A stretch of DNA of 45,277 nucleotides from Microbacterium sp. (GTDB lineage: Bacteria; Actinomycetota; Actinomycetes; Actinomycetales; Microbacteriaceae). The notes under the pieces were generated by a model that saw only the letters and a list, made by a program, of their open reading frames with translations, did not search any database and was not told where the DNA came from. The DNA lies in the NCBI GenBank assembly GCA_003248655.1, contig QFPM01000026.1, forward strand, positions 1-45,277. The letters are read 5' to 3'. Made by a program: the position numbers and the translations under genes. Shown piece after piece: positions 36,852 through 45,261 of the stretch (its first letter is position 1; every line of letters starts with the position of its first letter).

Positions 36852-39706
36852 GCGTCTCGACCGTCATCGCCCGCCGCTTCGACCCGACCATGGCGAAGGT
36901 CGGCGAGCGCCCGTTCGGCGCGACCGTCGCCGAGATCCTCGCCGAGGAAATGCCGGACGTCGCGACCGACGAGCAGCGAGCCGGCCTCGTGGTCGTAGTC
37001 GCCCTCGGCGACCGTGAGCGCGGCGTCCCGCTCCAGCTCTGGGCCGAGTATCGCCCGCCCGAGGGCGCGACGGTCCGCGTCCATATGGCGATCCAGGGCG
37101 GCGGCGTCCTCCGGACCGTGCTGTCGATCGCCATCATCGCCTTCGCGGCGTGGCTCGGCCCGGTGCTGTTCGGAGCCGGCCTTCTGGGCACGCTCGCCAC
37201 GGCCGCGATCGGAATCGCCGGACAGTTCCTGCTCAACGCCCTGATCCCGATCGAGACGCCGAAGGCGAAGAAGAGCGACCCGCGCTACGACATCTCCGGG
37301 TCGCGCAACCGCCTCGACCCCTACGGCAAGATCCCGGATCACCACGGAAGCGTCCGGATCTACCCGAAGCTGTTCGCGCAGCCCTGGAGCGAGGGGCTGA
37401 ACGAGGACCGCTGGGCCAACATCCCGATGATCCTCGGCTACGAGGGCTTCGAGTACGACGAGTGGAAAGTCGGAGACACCGACCTGTCGCTGTTCCCCGA
37501 CGCCGAGCTGCAGATCGCGACCATCGAGCCCGGCGGCGAGTGGCCGTTCCCGGCCTATCCGAACCCGGTGTTCGAGACGACGGTCGACGCGATCCTCCAT
37601 TACGAGGATCCGTGGACGGTGCGCGAGAGCGCCTCGAACGTCGACTATCTGACGGTCGAATTCGTCTGCAAACAGGGCCTTACCGAGCGGTCGAAGAAGG
37701 GCAAGCTCGGCTGGCGCGAGATCCCCTGCGCCATCCAGTACCGGGAGAAGGGCGCGGTCGACTGGATCTCGCGGCCCGACTGCGTCGGCGCCGCCGAGAC
37801 CGACCAGCCCTATTATTTCGGCGACAGCTGGATGACCCCGTATCCCGCGACGTGGGAGGTGCGGACCCGGCGTCTCCGCAACGAGATCCAGTCCGCCCGC
37901 AAGACCGACGCGGTGCACTGGGGGCTGCTCCGGAGCGTGCGGCCGTGCCGGCCGTTCGTCTACAACAAGCCGGTGGTCGGCGCGGTGCTGCGCATCCGGG
38001 CCTCCGCCATGGCCTCGAGCGTGCTCGAGCAGATCAACTGCATGGCGCATGCGGTCCGTCCCGACTGGGACGTCGCGACCGAGGGCTGGATCACGCGGCG
38101 GACCCAGTCGCCGATCGCCGCCATGCGGCGCATCCTGCAGGGGCCGGCGAACCCGGATCCAGCCGCGGACGAGGACATCGACCTCGAGGCCTATCAGGCT
38201 GCCGCCGCGTATGCGGCGGCCAAGGGCCTCACCTTCAACATGACGATGGAGGACGACGCCTCGGTCGACGAGGCGCTCCGGATCGCGGCGCGGGCAGCGC
38301 GCGCTTTCCCGATCCGCCCCGAAGGACTGCATTCGCTCTACATCGACCGCCCGCAGACGGTCCGGCGCGGCGTCGTTTCCGGCCGCAACGCCAGCAACTT
38401 CGCGGGCGAGCCGCAATATTCCGACCGCCCCGACGCCTTCCGGGTGTCGTTCCTCGACGAGACCGACAACTTCAAGAAGGCCGAGCGCGTCGTCCCGCGG
38501 CCCGGCCTGGTCGGCGCTCCGCAGACCTTCCAGATGCTCGATCTGCCGGGCTGGACCAACCCGACGCAGGTCTGGATCGAGGCGCGCCGTCGCCATCTCG
38601 AGATCGAGCGGCGCTGGGAGAGCTTCACCGTCGAGCAGGGACTGGTGAGCTTCTTTGCGGCCCCCGGCACGCTGATCGGGGCGCAGTTCCTCACCGTCGA
38701 GCAGCAGCAGGCGAGCGGCCGCGTCGCGCTGGTCGACGGCGATCTCGTGATGCTCGACGTCGAGGTCGAGATGACGGGCGGCCATCTCTACGCCTGCACG
38801 TTCCAGAACGACGACGGCGCCGTCTTCACCCGCGAGATCCGCACCGTCGCGGGGCGCTCGCAGTTGCTGTCGCTCAAGGACGAGGGGACCGCGCCGACCG
38901 AAGGCGCGATCGCGCTGTTCGGCCTTGCCGGCAGCCACATCGAAGACGTCCTGGTCCGGCGCGTCGAACCGATGAAGAACATGCGGGCGCGGCTGACGCT
39001 GATCCCGCACGCGCCCGAGATCGAGGCGCTGGCGGAGGCCGATCCGCCCGATTGGTTTCCGATCGAGATTGAGGAGCGCGACTGGGCCGACAAGCCGCCG
39101 GCGACGCCCGAAATCCTCTCGGTCCGGTCCGGCCAGAAGCCGGACGAGGATTACGGCGATCCGGATACGCCGCCCATCGTCGTGATGGTTCGCCCGGGCG
39201 CCGGCGGCGCGGCCCCGACCCAGACCATCAAGGTCATGATCGGCTCGAAAGAGGACATCACGGGCGCGGGCGTCGGCCGGGCCGAATTCGACGGCGACGA
39301 CTTCGACGTCGGCGACACGATCTCGGTCACGGCGCGCGCCTACAGCATGTTTGGGATCGAGAGCGTCGACGCCGCCGGCCCCGTCGTCCATGTGGTCCAG
39401 GCGCCCGACGACGGAGCGGCGGTCCTGACGTTCTCGGCCGAGGCGCTCGAGGACGGGCGCAATCGCTACGTCTTCACGACCGACAACCCGCTCTCGATCG
39501 GTGAGCTCCGCTACGCCGTGAAGACCGGATCCGTCGAGCCGGACTTCGACGACATGACACCGGTCGTGACCGGCTACGTCACCGCCTCGCCCGTCGAGGC
39601 GGACGAGCCCTCCGGCGAAGACCTGTTCTGGGTCGCGCTTCGCCTCACCGACGACGACGACGTCGTCGGCTCGCCCGCCTTCACCACACTGGACCGCACC
39701 TCATGA
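36848..39706 (+). CDS. Tail tip protein J-like (host-specificity protein)
   Basis: The 952-residue protein has an N-terminal soluble part, a long hydrophobic region at about 88-133 (VLSIAIIAFAAWLGPVLFGA), then the gpJ-like tail tip core: DISGSRNRLDPYGKIPDHHG and NIPMILGYEGFEYDEWKVGD are typical of J/TipJ proteins. The C-terminal third (LRLTDDDDVVGSP, DNPLSIGELRYAVKTGS) is strand-rich and probably forms fibronectin-like or fibre-linking modules. It forms the central fibre and carries receptor binding or connects the fibres. The hydrophobic segment may insert into the membrane. Confidence 0.85.
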   Translation: MSVSTVIARRFDPTMAKVGERPFGATVAEILAEEMPDVATDEQRAGLVVVVALGDRERGVPLQLWAEYRPPEGATVRVHMAIQGGGVLRTVLSIAIIAFAAWLGPVLFGAGLLGTLATAAIGIAGQFLLNALIPIETPKAKKSDPRYDISGSRNRLDPYGKIPDHHGSVRIYPKLFAQPWSEGLNEDRWANIPMILGYEGFEYDEWKVGDTDLSLFPDAELQIATIEPGGEWPFPAYPNPVFETTVDAILHYEDPWTVRESASNVDYLTVEFVCKQGLTERSKKGKLGWREIPCAIQYREKGAVDWISRPDCVGAAETDQPYYFGDSWMTPYPATWEVRTRRLRNEIQSARKTDAVHWGLLRSVRPCRPFVYNKPVVGAVLRIRASAMASSVLEQINCMAHAVRPDWDVATEGWITRRTQSPIAAMRRILQGPANPDPAADEDIDLEAYQAAAAYAAAKGLTFNMTMEDDASVDEALRIAARAARAFPIRPEGLHSLYIDRPQTVRRGVVSGRNASNFAGEPQYSDRPDAFRVSFLDETDNFKKAERVVPRPGLVGAPQTFQMLDLPGWTNPTQVWIEARRRHLEIERRWESFTVEQGLVSFFAAPGTLIGAQFLTVEQQQASGRVALVDGDLVMLDVEVEMTGGHLYACTFQNDDGAVFTREIRTVAGRSQLLSLKDEGTAPTEGAIALFGLAGSHIEDVLVRRVEPMKNMRARLTLIPHAPEIEALAEADPPDWFPIEIEERDWADKPPATPEILSVRSGQKPDEDYGDPDTPPIVVMVRPGAGGAAPTQTIKVMIGSKEDITGAGVGRAEFDGDDFDVGDTISVTARAYSMFGIESVDAAGPVVHVVQAPDDGAAVLTFSAEALEDGRNRYVFTTDNPLSIGELRYAVKTGSVEPDFDDMTPVVTGYVTASPVEADEPSGEDLFWVALRLTDDDDVVGSPAFTTLDRTS

Positions 39707-41577
39707 GCGAGCTGCAGAAGCGACAGGTCTCCGACCTCGATCAGTGGCCGGTCCCGGCCCGGCTACTCACGCAGCAGCAGATCGGACCGAACCAATACAG
39801 GACGACCCTGACGAACGCGGCCGATCTGGCCACGATGTTCGCCTCCTCCGGCCCGATCGCCGACCGGATCAATGCGATGAGCTCGGGTTACTCGGCGATC
39901 GTCGCGCTGCCCGCGGACTTGCCCGTCGGCACGGCGGAGACCGACCTCCGCGCGCTCGTTGTGGGCGGCTCCGAGGCTCAGAACGGCGTCTGGGGGAAGA
40001 ACACGGGCGCGTCGTCATGGACCCGCCTCGGGCCGCTGCCGGACGTCGAGGCGGTCGAAACCGCGCTCACGGCTCTGACCGGCCGCGTCGTCACGCTCGA
40101 GGGCGTGACGCTGGTGTTTTCGGTCACTGGCGAAGACGGGCCGCTGTTCGCGATTACCGACGCCTACGGCAACGTCTATTTCGCGATCCTGCGCGACGGG
40201 GCGATCGTCTGCCGCTGGCTCGAGGATCTGCTCGACACGGACACGGGCGGGGCGGCCGAGGTCAACCCGATCCTCTATGTCGCCGGCGACAGCCGCGGCG
40301 ACCGGTCGACCGACCCGGATCCGGACCGCACCACGACGGTCGGGTGGGTCTGGCCGCTCCAACTCATGACGGCCGGCCGGCTCGACTTCCAGATCGCCAA
40401 TTCGATCGCGGTCGGCGGCGACAACTCGGAGCAGTTTCTGACCCGCCTTCCGGGTCTCGAAGGCAAGCCACCCGGCGTCGTCGTCGTGATCATCTCGACC
40501 AACGACCGCTCTCCCGGCGCGAGCTGGCCCTACAGCCGGACGAGATCGGCGCTCGAAAGCTGGCAGAGCACCGTCCTCGGCTGGGGGCACCGGATCATCT
40601 GGATCGCCGAGATGCCACGCGGCGACAACAACGGGCAGTCCGGTTCGGGAGGCATGACGGCGGACAACGCCAGCATCCACCAACGTGTCCGCCAGTGGTT
40701 CTTCGCGCAGTCGAAGAAGCCGAACGTCTTTGTCGCGGACCCCTACCGGCTGATGGTCGATCCGACCAGCGCGCTCGGTTTCGCGCGCGACGACATGATG
40801 ATCGACGGCCTGCACGGCGGACCGCTGTCCGGCTTCGCCATCGCGTCCGAGGTCGCGCCGATCATCAACGCGCTCTATCCGCCGCGCCCGCGCCTGATCG
40901 GGTCGGCGGCCGACGTCTATTCGACACTTAACCGCACCGGCGCGCTCAACGGCAACCCGATGCTCGTGGGGAGCGACGGTGTGCTCGGGACGGGCTGCGG
41001 CGGACAACTGGCGGACAACTGGTCGGCGGTCGCCGGCGAGGGACTGTCGGCCATGTTCTCGAAGGGGTCCGACGCGGACGGCGCGCCGGTGCAGACCGTG
41101 TGGGTGTCCGGAGCGCCGACCGGCGTCGGTTACGACTTCAAGGGCTCCGACCCCACGGTTCCGACCGACGCGGACCCGGTCTCGGTCGTCATTCGACAGG
41201 TGATCAGCCCTACTCGGCTCGCCGCCGGTGACATCGTCGAAGTCACCGGCCACATCGCCGTCGAGGCCGGGTCGACGAACCTGCGCGGCGTCGCGCTCTG
41301 CTTCTCCTACACGGTCGGCGGCGTCACCACGCGGCTCTGGGCCGGCGAGCCCAAGGTCACGCGCTCCAATCCGAACCTTGATCTGCCGTCCTATGCGTGG
41401 GGCGGCGTCGCGATCGTGCCGCAGACGCCGGCGCTTCCGGCCGGGATCACCGCCGCGGCGATCGAGGTCTTCATCGCCGGCGCGAGTTCCGGCAGCGCGA
41501 ACCCGGCCAGCCCCACAAACCTCCCGCTCAACGCGACCGTCACCGTCAGTCGGCTCGCCGCCAGAAAGGTCAACTGA
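39703..41577 (+). CDS. Tail fibre protein with SGNH hydrolase domain
   Basis: The 624-residue protein has a fibre-like N-terminus (about 1-185) and an SGNH/GDSL hydrolase domain at about 188-390. GDS at 195-197 supplies Ser197, VGGD (237-240) the oxyanion glycine, STND (265-268) Asn267, and DGLHGG Asp368 and His371. All four blocks of the family are present. Such hydrolases on fibres remove acetyl groups from surface polysaccharide or capsule. The C-terminal 230 residues are strand-rich and may form a carbohydrate-binding or trimerisation module. It overlaps the J-like gene by 4 nt. Confidence 0.8.
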   Translation: MSELQKRQVSDLDQWPVPARLLTQQQIGPNQYRTTLTNAADLATMFASSGPIADRINAMSSGYSAIVALPADLPVGTAETDLRALVVGGSEAQNGVWGKNTGASSWTRLGPLPDVEAVETALTALTGRVVTLEGVTLVFSVTGEDGPLFAITDAYGNVYFAILRDGAIVCRWLEDLLDTDTGGAAEVNPILYVAGDSRGDRSTDPDPDRTTTVGWVWPLQLMTAGRLDFQIANSIAVGGDNSEQFLTRLPGLEGKPPGVVVVIISTNDRSPGASWPYSRTRSALESWQSTVLGWGHRIIWIAEMPRGDNNGQSGSGGMTADNASIHQRVRQWFFAQSKKPNVFVADPYRLMVDPTSALGFARDDMMIDGLHGGPLSGFAIASEVAPIINALYPPRPRLIGSAADVYSTLNRTGALNGNPMLVGSDGVLGTGCGGQLADNWSAVAGEGLSAMFSKGSDADGAPVQTVWVSGAPTGVGYDFKGSDPTVPTDADPVSVVIRQVISPTRLAAGDIVEVTGHIAVEAGSTNLRGVALCFSYTVGGVTTRLWAGEPKVTRSNPNLDLPSYAWGGVAIVPQTPALPAGITAAAIEVFIAGASSGSANPASPTNLPLNATVTVSRLAARKVN

Positions 41578-41579
41578 TC

Positions 41580-42347
41580 ATGGGCGTTGCGATCAATGTC
41601 GGCGGCGACGAGCGCGGCAAGAACCCGCCGATGGACCCGCCGTTTCTGAGCCTGGGCGGACTGCTTGTGCAGTCGCATCAGTGGGGGCTCAAATACCCGG
41701 AGCTTGCGCTTCGGCGGAAGGACGCGGTCGCGGCCGGCTCCCGCTACGACTGGTCCGGCAACGGACGTCATCTCGCTTCGCTCGGCGCGGCGACGATGAA
41801 CAATTACGGCTTCATCGCGTCGACCGACCCCAGCGCTCCGACCACGGCCGACAGCGTCAATGTGCTCGCCCCGGGCGGCGAACTGACCGTCGTGGCGTTC
41901 GTCCGCTCATTTTCGACCTCGAAGCCGGTCAATGTCGTGAGGTCGCAGGACGCCTCGCCATACGCGATCCAGTTGTCCCTGTTCGGCGCGACGCCCCGCC
42001 TTGAGGCCCGACAGGCCGATGGCGCGCCCGCCGTCGTGTCGTTCTCGGCGGCGGCCATGAACGGCTTCTGCATGATGGTGGGTGCGTGGTCCGCGACGAA
42101 GCGCGGCGTGTGGTTCAAATCACCCGCGGGCGCGCTGGTCGGCGTCGAAGAGACGAGCGCCGCGGCGTTCGGATCGACCGCTCCGCTGGAGTTCGGGATC
42201 GAGGCCAGCGGCAGCAGCAACGACGGTGAAAACACGTTCACCGCGGCGGCGATCTACGACGCCTACCTGACGCCGGCGCAGCTCGCCGAGATCCAGGCGG
42301 CCTACCAGCTTTTCGTGTCGCGGATCGCCGCGCCGTTCACGGCCTGA
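41580..42347 (+). CDS. Fibre-type protein with LamG-like domain
   Basis: The 255-residue protein has SRYDWSGNGRHLASLGAATM and GGELTVVAFVRSFSTSKPVN strands, then FTAAAIYDAYLTPAQLAEIQ at the C-terminus. This is the pattern of LamG/concanavalin-like modules, where a final A-x-Y-D-x-x-L-T-x-x-x-x helix is typical. It may bind carbohydrate. The ATG at 41580 lies 2 nt after the previous stop. It is followed by a gap of 14 nt before the next fibre gene. Confidence 0.65.
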   Translation: MGVAINVGGDERGKNPPMDPPFLSLGGLLVQSHQWGLKYPELALRRKDAVAAGSRYDWSGNGRHLASLGAATMNNYGFIASTDPSAPTTADSVNVLAPGGELTVVAFVRSFSTSKPVNVVRSQDASPYAIQLSLFGATPRLEARQADGAPAVVSFSAAAMNGFCMMVGAWSATKRGVWFKSPAGALVGVEETSAAAFGSTAPLEFGIEASGSSNDGENTFTAAAIYDAYLTPAQLAEIQAAYQLFVSRIAAPFTA

Positions 42348-42361
42348 GAGGGAGGACGCTT

Positions 42362-44128
42362 ATGGGTCTCGTGTTCGACGGGCGCGAATGGATCTCCGAC
42401 AGCTTTGCCCTGGCGGACGTTCCCGCCCGGCTCTCCACTCTCGGCGCCGGCGCAGCGGGGACGCGCAGCGATCTCGACGTTGAACGCAGGTTCCGCCAGT
42501 CGCGCGCTCCGGACGCGGTCGTTTCGACCGACCCGAACATTGTCGGCGGCCTTTATGACGAGGACGCCAACGTGGTGCTGGGCTTCAAGCCGAGTGGAGA
42601 CACTCGAACGCTCGGGCTCGACGCCTACGGCGACCTCACGTTGCGCGGCTCCGGGTTGCAGAGCGATTACGCTTGGGGCCTCACCGACGACGAGGACAAG
42701 GTCGGGCTTGGCGTCGAGTTCGACGGCGGCGTCTATGCGTCGCTTAACGAGGCTTCGTTCCAGCGGCTCGAGATCCGCCGCCTGAGCCGCCCGGAAGTCT
42801 CGTTCGCCAACGGCAACGAGGTGATGACGCAGGCGAATGTCGTCGCCGGCCAATCCTGCGATCTGAAGGTGGTCGAACGGGGCGGCGTCACCCGCGCCTA
42901 TCTCCAGCGCACCGACATCGTCTCCACGACCTTCGTGATGCAAACGAAGGCGACGGCGCGCATCGGCTATTATGCGGGCGCGGGCCAATCGCTTGGCGTC
43001 GGAGGCGGCGCGGACGACGAGGGCGGCGTGCTGTGGAACGCCCTCCCTCCCGCGCCCGGCAACTGCCTGATGTTCCTAGGCGGTTCGCGCGGCGTCGAGG
43101 GGGGGGCAATTCCGGCAGGAAGTCTCGCGGACTTCGCGCCGCTGTACGAGCAGATCGACAATCCGGCGGCTCCGGAGAAAGGCGAGACGCAGGGTTCGGG
43201 CGCGCTCTCTTGGGCCTATCGCATGGCTCAGCTCGAACGCGCCGCCCTGCCGGTCAGTGTGTTTCGGTGTCACGGCAAAGGCGGCCAGACGATCCAGCAG
43301 CTTGTCAAAGGAACCAACCCCTATGCGCGCGGGCTGACCGAGCTTCAGGCCGCGGTCGCGGTGGCGGCGAAATACGGCAAGCAGATCCGCTGCAACACGA
43401 TCTTCTGGACGCAGGGCGAGAACAACCGGCTCGACACCACGCAGGCCGACTATCTCGCCGCGCTGCTGCAACTTCATGCTGACTACGGGGCCGATTGGGG
43501 AGCGATCCTGCCGTCCGACAACGGAACCATCCACATGGTTCTGGACCAGCTCTGCTCCAGCATCGCGAGCTATGCAGGCCCGGTCGCGCTGGCGCAGCTT
43601 CAGGCCGCCCGCGAGACCACGACGATCCACCTGTCGACCCCGAAGTATATCTTCGAGATGGTCGACTTCGTCCATCTGAAGGCGAAAGAGTACGCGCTTC
43701 TCGGCGAATACAACATGCGCTGCGCCCGCGTCGTCGAGAGCGGCGGGACGTGGGCGCCGCTCTGGCCGATCGCCTTCAGCCGGTCCGGCCGGATCATCCG
43801 GATCACATTCAGCCAGCCCGGCGGGAAGCTTGAGTGGAACACTCGCGATGTCCCGGCGGCCCCGAACTACGGCTTCCGCTACACCGACGACGGCGGCGTT
43901 GTCGATATCGCGAGCGTGGCCATCAGTGCGGCCAACGTCGTGACGATCGCGCTTGACGGCGATCCCGGCGCGAACCCGGCGATCTCCTACGCCTATGAGG
44001 GCGGAGTCGCGATCACCGGCCGAGCGAAGGACTGGGGCAATCTGATTTCGCCGTCGTCCGATCCGTCGTTCCAGCGGCCGGGCCGCTACCTCGACCACTG
44101 GTGCGTCTGCTTCAAGGAGAACCTGTGA
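42362..44128 (+). CDS. Fibre-type protein with sialate O-acetylesterase-like (SGNH) domain
   Basis: The 588-residue protein has an N-terminal fibre region (about 1-200) and a SASA/SGNH-type esterase at about 200-460. AGQS (207-210, Ser210), HGKGGQTI (304-311), WTQGENN (349-355) and DFVH (435-438, with Asp435 and His438) match the Ser, Gly, Asn/Gln and Asp-x-x-His blocks of that family. This is a second, different esterase beside the one at 39703. The last 120 residues are strand-rich (RIIRITFSQPGGKLEWNTRD). It may remove O-acetyl groups from surface glycans. The stop overlaps the next ATG. Confidence 0.78.
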   Translation: MGLVFDGREWISDSFALADVPARLSTLGAGAAGTRSDLDVERRFRQSRAPDAVVSTDPNIVGGLYDEDANVVLGFKPSGDTRTLGLDAYGDLTLRGSGLQSDYAWGLTDDEDKVGLGVEFDGGVYASLNEASFQRLEIRRLSRPEVSFANGNEVMTQANVVAGQSCDLKVVERGGVTRAYLQRTDIVSTTFVMQTKATARIGYYAGAGQSLGVGGGADDEGGVLWNALPPAPGNCLMFLGGSRGVEGGAIPAGSLADFAPLYEQIDNPAAPEKGETQGSGALSWAYRMAQLERAALPVSVFRCHGKGGQTIQQLVKGTNPYARGLTELQAAVAVAAKYGKQIRCNTIFWTQGENNRLDTTQADYLAALLQLHADYGADWGAILPSDNGTIHMVLDQLCSSIASYAGPVALAQLQAARETTTIHLSTPKYIFEMVDFVHLKAKEYALLGEYNMRCARVVESGGTWAPLWPIAFSRSGRIIRITFSQPGGKLEWNTRDVPAAPNYGFRYTDDGGVVDIASVAISAANVVTIALDGDPGANPAISYAYEGGVAITGRAKDWGNLISPSSDPSFQRPGRYLDHWCVCFKENL

Positions 44129-44901
44129 TGGCCGCGAGCGCGTTCATGAAACTGCCCAACGCCCGGTTCTCCGGCGGCAACATGCCGAAAGTCCGCAACA
44201 TCGGGGCCGAGGTTCTTGCCCTTGCGGGCCTGATCTCCTGGCATAGGGCGAGCGCCGAGTATCTCGCCAAGGACACCGGCGGTCGTGTCGTGTCATGGGG
44301 CAACTGCATCGGCGGCGCGCCGTCGTTCGTTGCCCGCGGCTCGGCCAACCGTCCGATCTTCACGGCGGCGGACGCCAACGGGAACCCCGGCGTCTACTTC
44401 TCCAAGGATCGTCTGGACGTCCTCGATTACGCGGGGACGTTCCCGACCGGCGCCGGCGCCGCCTCGACGCGGATCCTCATCGGGTCGTTTCCGAGCCCCG
44501 GCTCCTCGACCTTCAGCTATTACATGGCGGTCGACGGGGCCGCCTCGGCGGTCCGAAACACTCTCTGCGGCAACAACGGTTACGTGCGGGCGATTGTGAG
44601 CGGCAGCCAGACGTTCGCGGATCTGGCCTGGACGGCCGGGTCGGCGCGGAAGGTGATCGGCATGTCGCACAGCGACGCCAGCGACCTTCTGAAGGTGACG
44701 TTGAACGGCGCGGTCGCGCAGCAGGCGAACACGGCTCAGATGTCAGCCGGGACCATGTCGCTCGGCTACGCCTCGGCCGCCGCCCAGGCGCCTGAGATGA
44801 CCCTGCAGGACGTGTTCATCTTCAACGCGGACATCCTGGCGGCCGACAGCGCGTCACTGGCGCTGATCAACGAGTATGCGGCGGCGATGTATGGGGCCTG
44901 A
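44128..44901 (+). CDS. Terminal fibre-type protein with LamG-like fold
   Basis: The 257-residue protein begins in a TGATG overlap, with AAGGAG upstream; the open frame also has an earlier ATG at 44101. SFPSPGSSTFSYYMAVDGAA, then ARKVIGMSHSDASDLLKVTL and a C-terminal ALINEYAAAMYGA fit LamG-type fibre modules. The same end motif, EYVAAMYG, recurs as a remnant downstream at 45085-45114. It is the last intact gene of the phage. No catalytic motif is seen. Confidence 0.65.
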   Translation: MAASAFMKLPNARFSGGNMPKVRNIGAEVLALAGLISWHRASAEYLAKDTGGRVVSWGNCIGGAPSFVARGSANRPIFTAADANGNPGVYFSKDRLDVLDYAGTFPTGAGAASTRILIGSFPSPGSSTFSYYMAVDGAASAVRNTLCGNNGYVRAIVSGSQTFADLAWTAGSARKVIGMSHSDASDLLKVTLNGAVAQQANTAQMSAGTMSLGYASAAAQAPEMTLQDVFIFNADILAADSASLALINEYAAAMYGA

Positions 44902-45114
44902 CCCTGATGGCTGGCGAAACCGTCTTCTATCCCGTTGGGGCGTCCATTTCCGTCGGCGTCCATAGCGGGTCGTTTAGGGCGCTTCGAAAGGGCGTTGAAG
45001 GGCCATTCAGAGCGCCAGATCGGGCGCCAAATCATGTTGCCGAAAGTGCCAAATCACTTTGCGCGCTACACGTTCGCACTGCTGCAGGAGTACGTGGCGG
45101 CGATGTACGGGTGA
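44902..45114 (+). pseudogene. Fused remnants of a deleted fibre gene
   Basis: An ATG at 44907 opens MAGETVFYPVGASISVGVHS, which reads like the start of a real protein. About 120 nt later, in another frame, a short reading (starting at an ATG at 45034) ends ALLQEYVAAMYG at 45114, nearly the C-terminus of the preceding fibre gene (ALINEYAAAMYG). The two pieces suggest that most of a fibre gene has been lost by deletion. The 44907 frame stays open past the phage end to the window edge without meaning. Confidence 0.5.
45047..45070 (-). promoter_or_regulatory. Transposase site R3, an internal copy of the right terminus
   Basis: On the minus strand this reads TGTAGCGCGCAAA then ends TGGCA, matching R1 at about 19 of 24 positions. 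Unlike R2 it also keeps the TGTA terminal bases. It lies 145 bp inside the right end and overlaps the fibre remnant. It may be a working third binding site or the relic of an older end. Confidence 0.65.
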
Positions 45115-45169
45115 GAGGTGGGCGCGGTTTGCAGGAGCGTTTAAGGCGCTTTGGAAACGCGCGCGCTGC

Positions 45170-45190
45170 TGCCACGCGAACCTGCGCGCT
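45170..45190 (-). promoter_or_regulatory. Transposase site R2
   Basis: The minus strand reads AGCGCGCAGG, then TTCGCGTGGCA, a direct repeat of R1 in the 22-bp register and 19 of 20 identical to L2. It lies just inside R1, as in Mu, where R1 and R2 are adjacent. Confidence 0.75.
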
Positions 45191-45191
45191 C

Positions 45192-45215
45192 TGCCATTCG
45201 ATTTTGCGCGCTACA
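45192..45215 (-). promoter_or_regulatory. Right phage end (attR) with transposase site R1
   Basis: On the minus strand the end reads TGTAGCGCGC and closes with TGGCA, the inverted counterpart of L1. The terminal CA on the plus strand is at 45214-45215. The flanking inverted-repeat arm starts at 45216, directly adjoining. Confidence 0.8.
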
Positions 45216-45261
45216 CCGGCGACGCCGGAAAGCCGGGCCGCCCTGAGGATCGCGACATCGC
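45216..45261 (-). repeat. Right arm of the 46-bp inverted repeat
   Basis: This sequence is the exact reverse complement of 1-46 and begins at the base after the right phage end. Another 16 bp follow to the window edge. The five bases CCGGC at the junction do not match those at the left junction. Confidence 0.9.

Noticed and set aside
36848..44901. Invertible fibre segment with a DNA invertase, as in Mu
   Set aside because: No serine recombinase gene and no long inverted repeats around the fibre genes were found.
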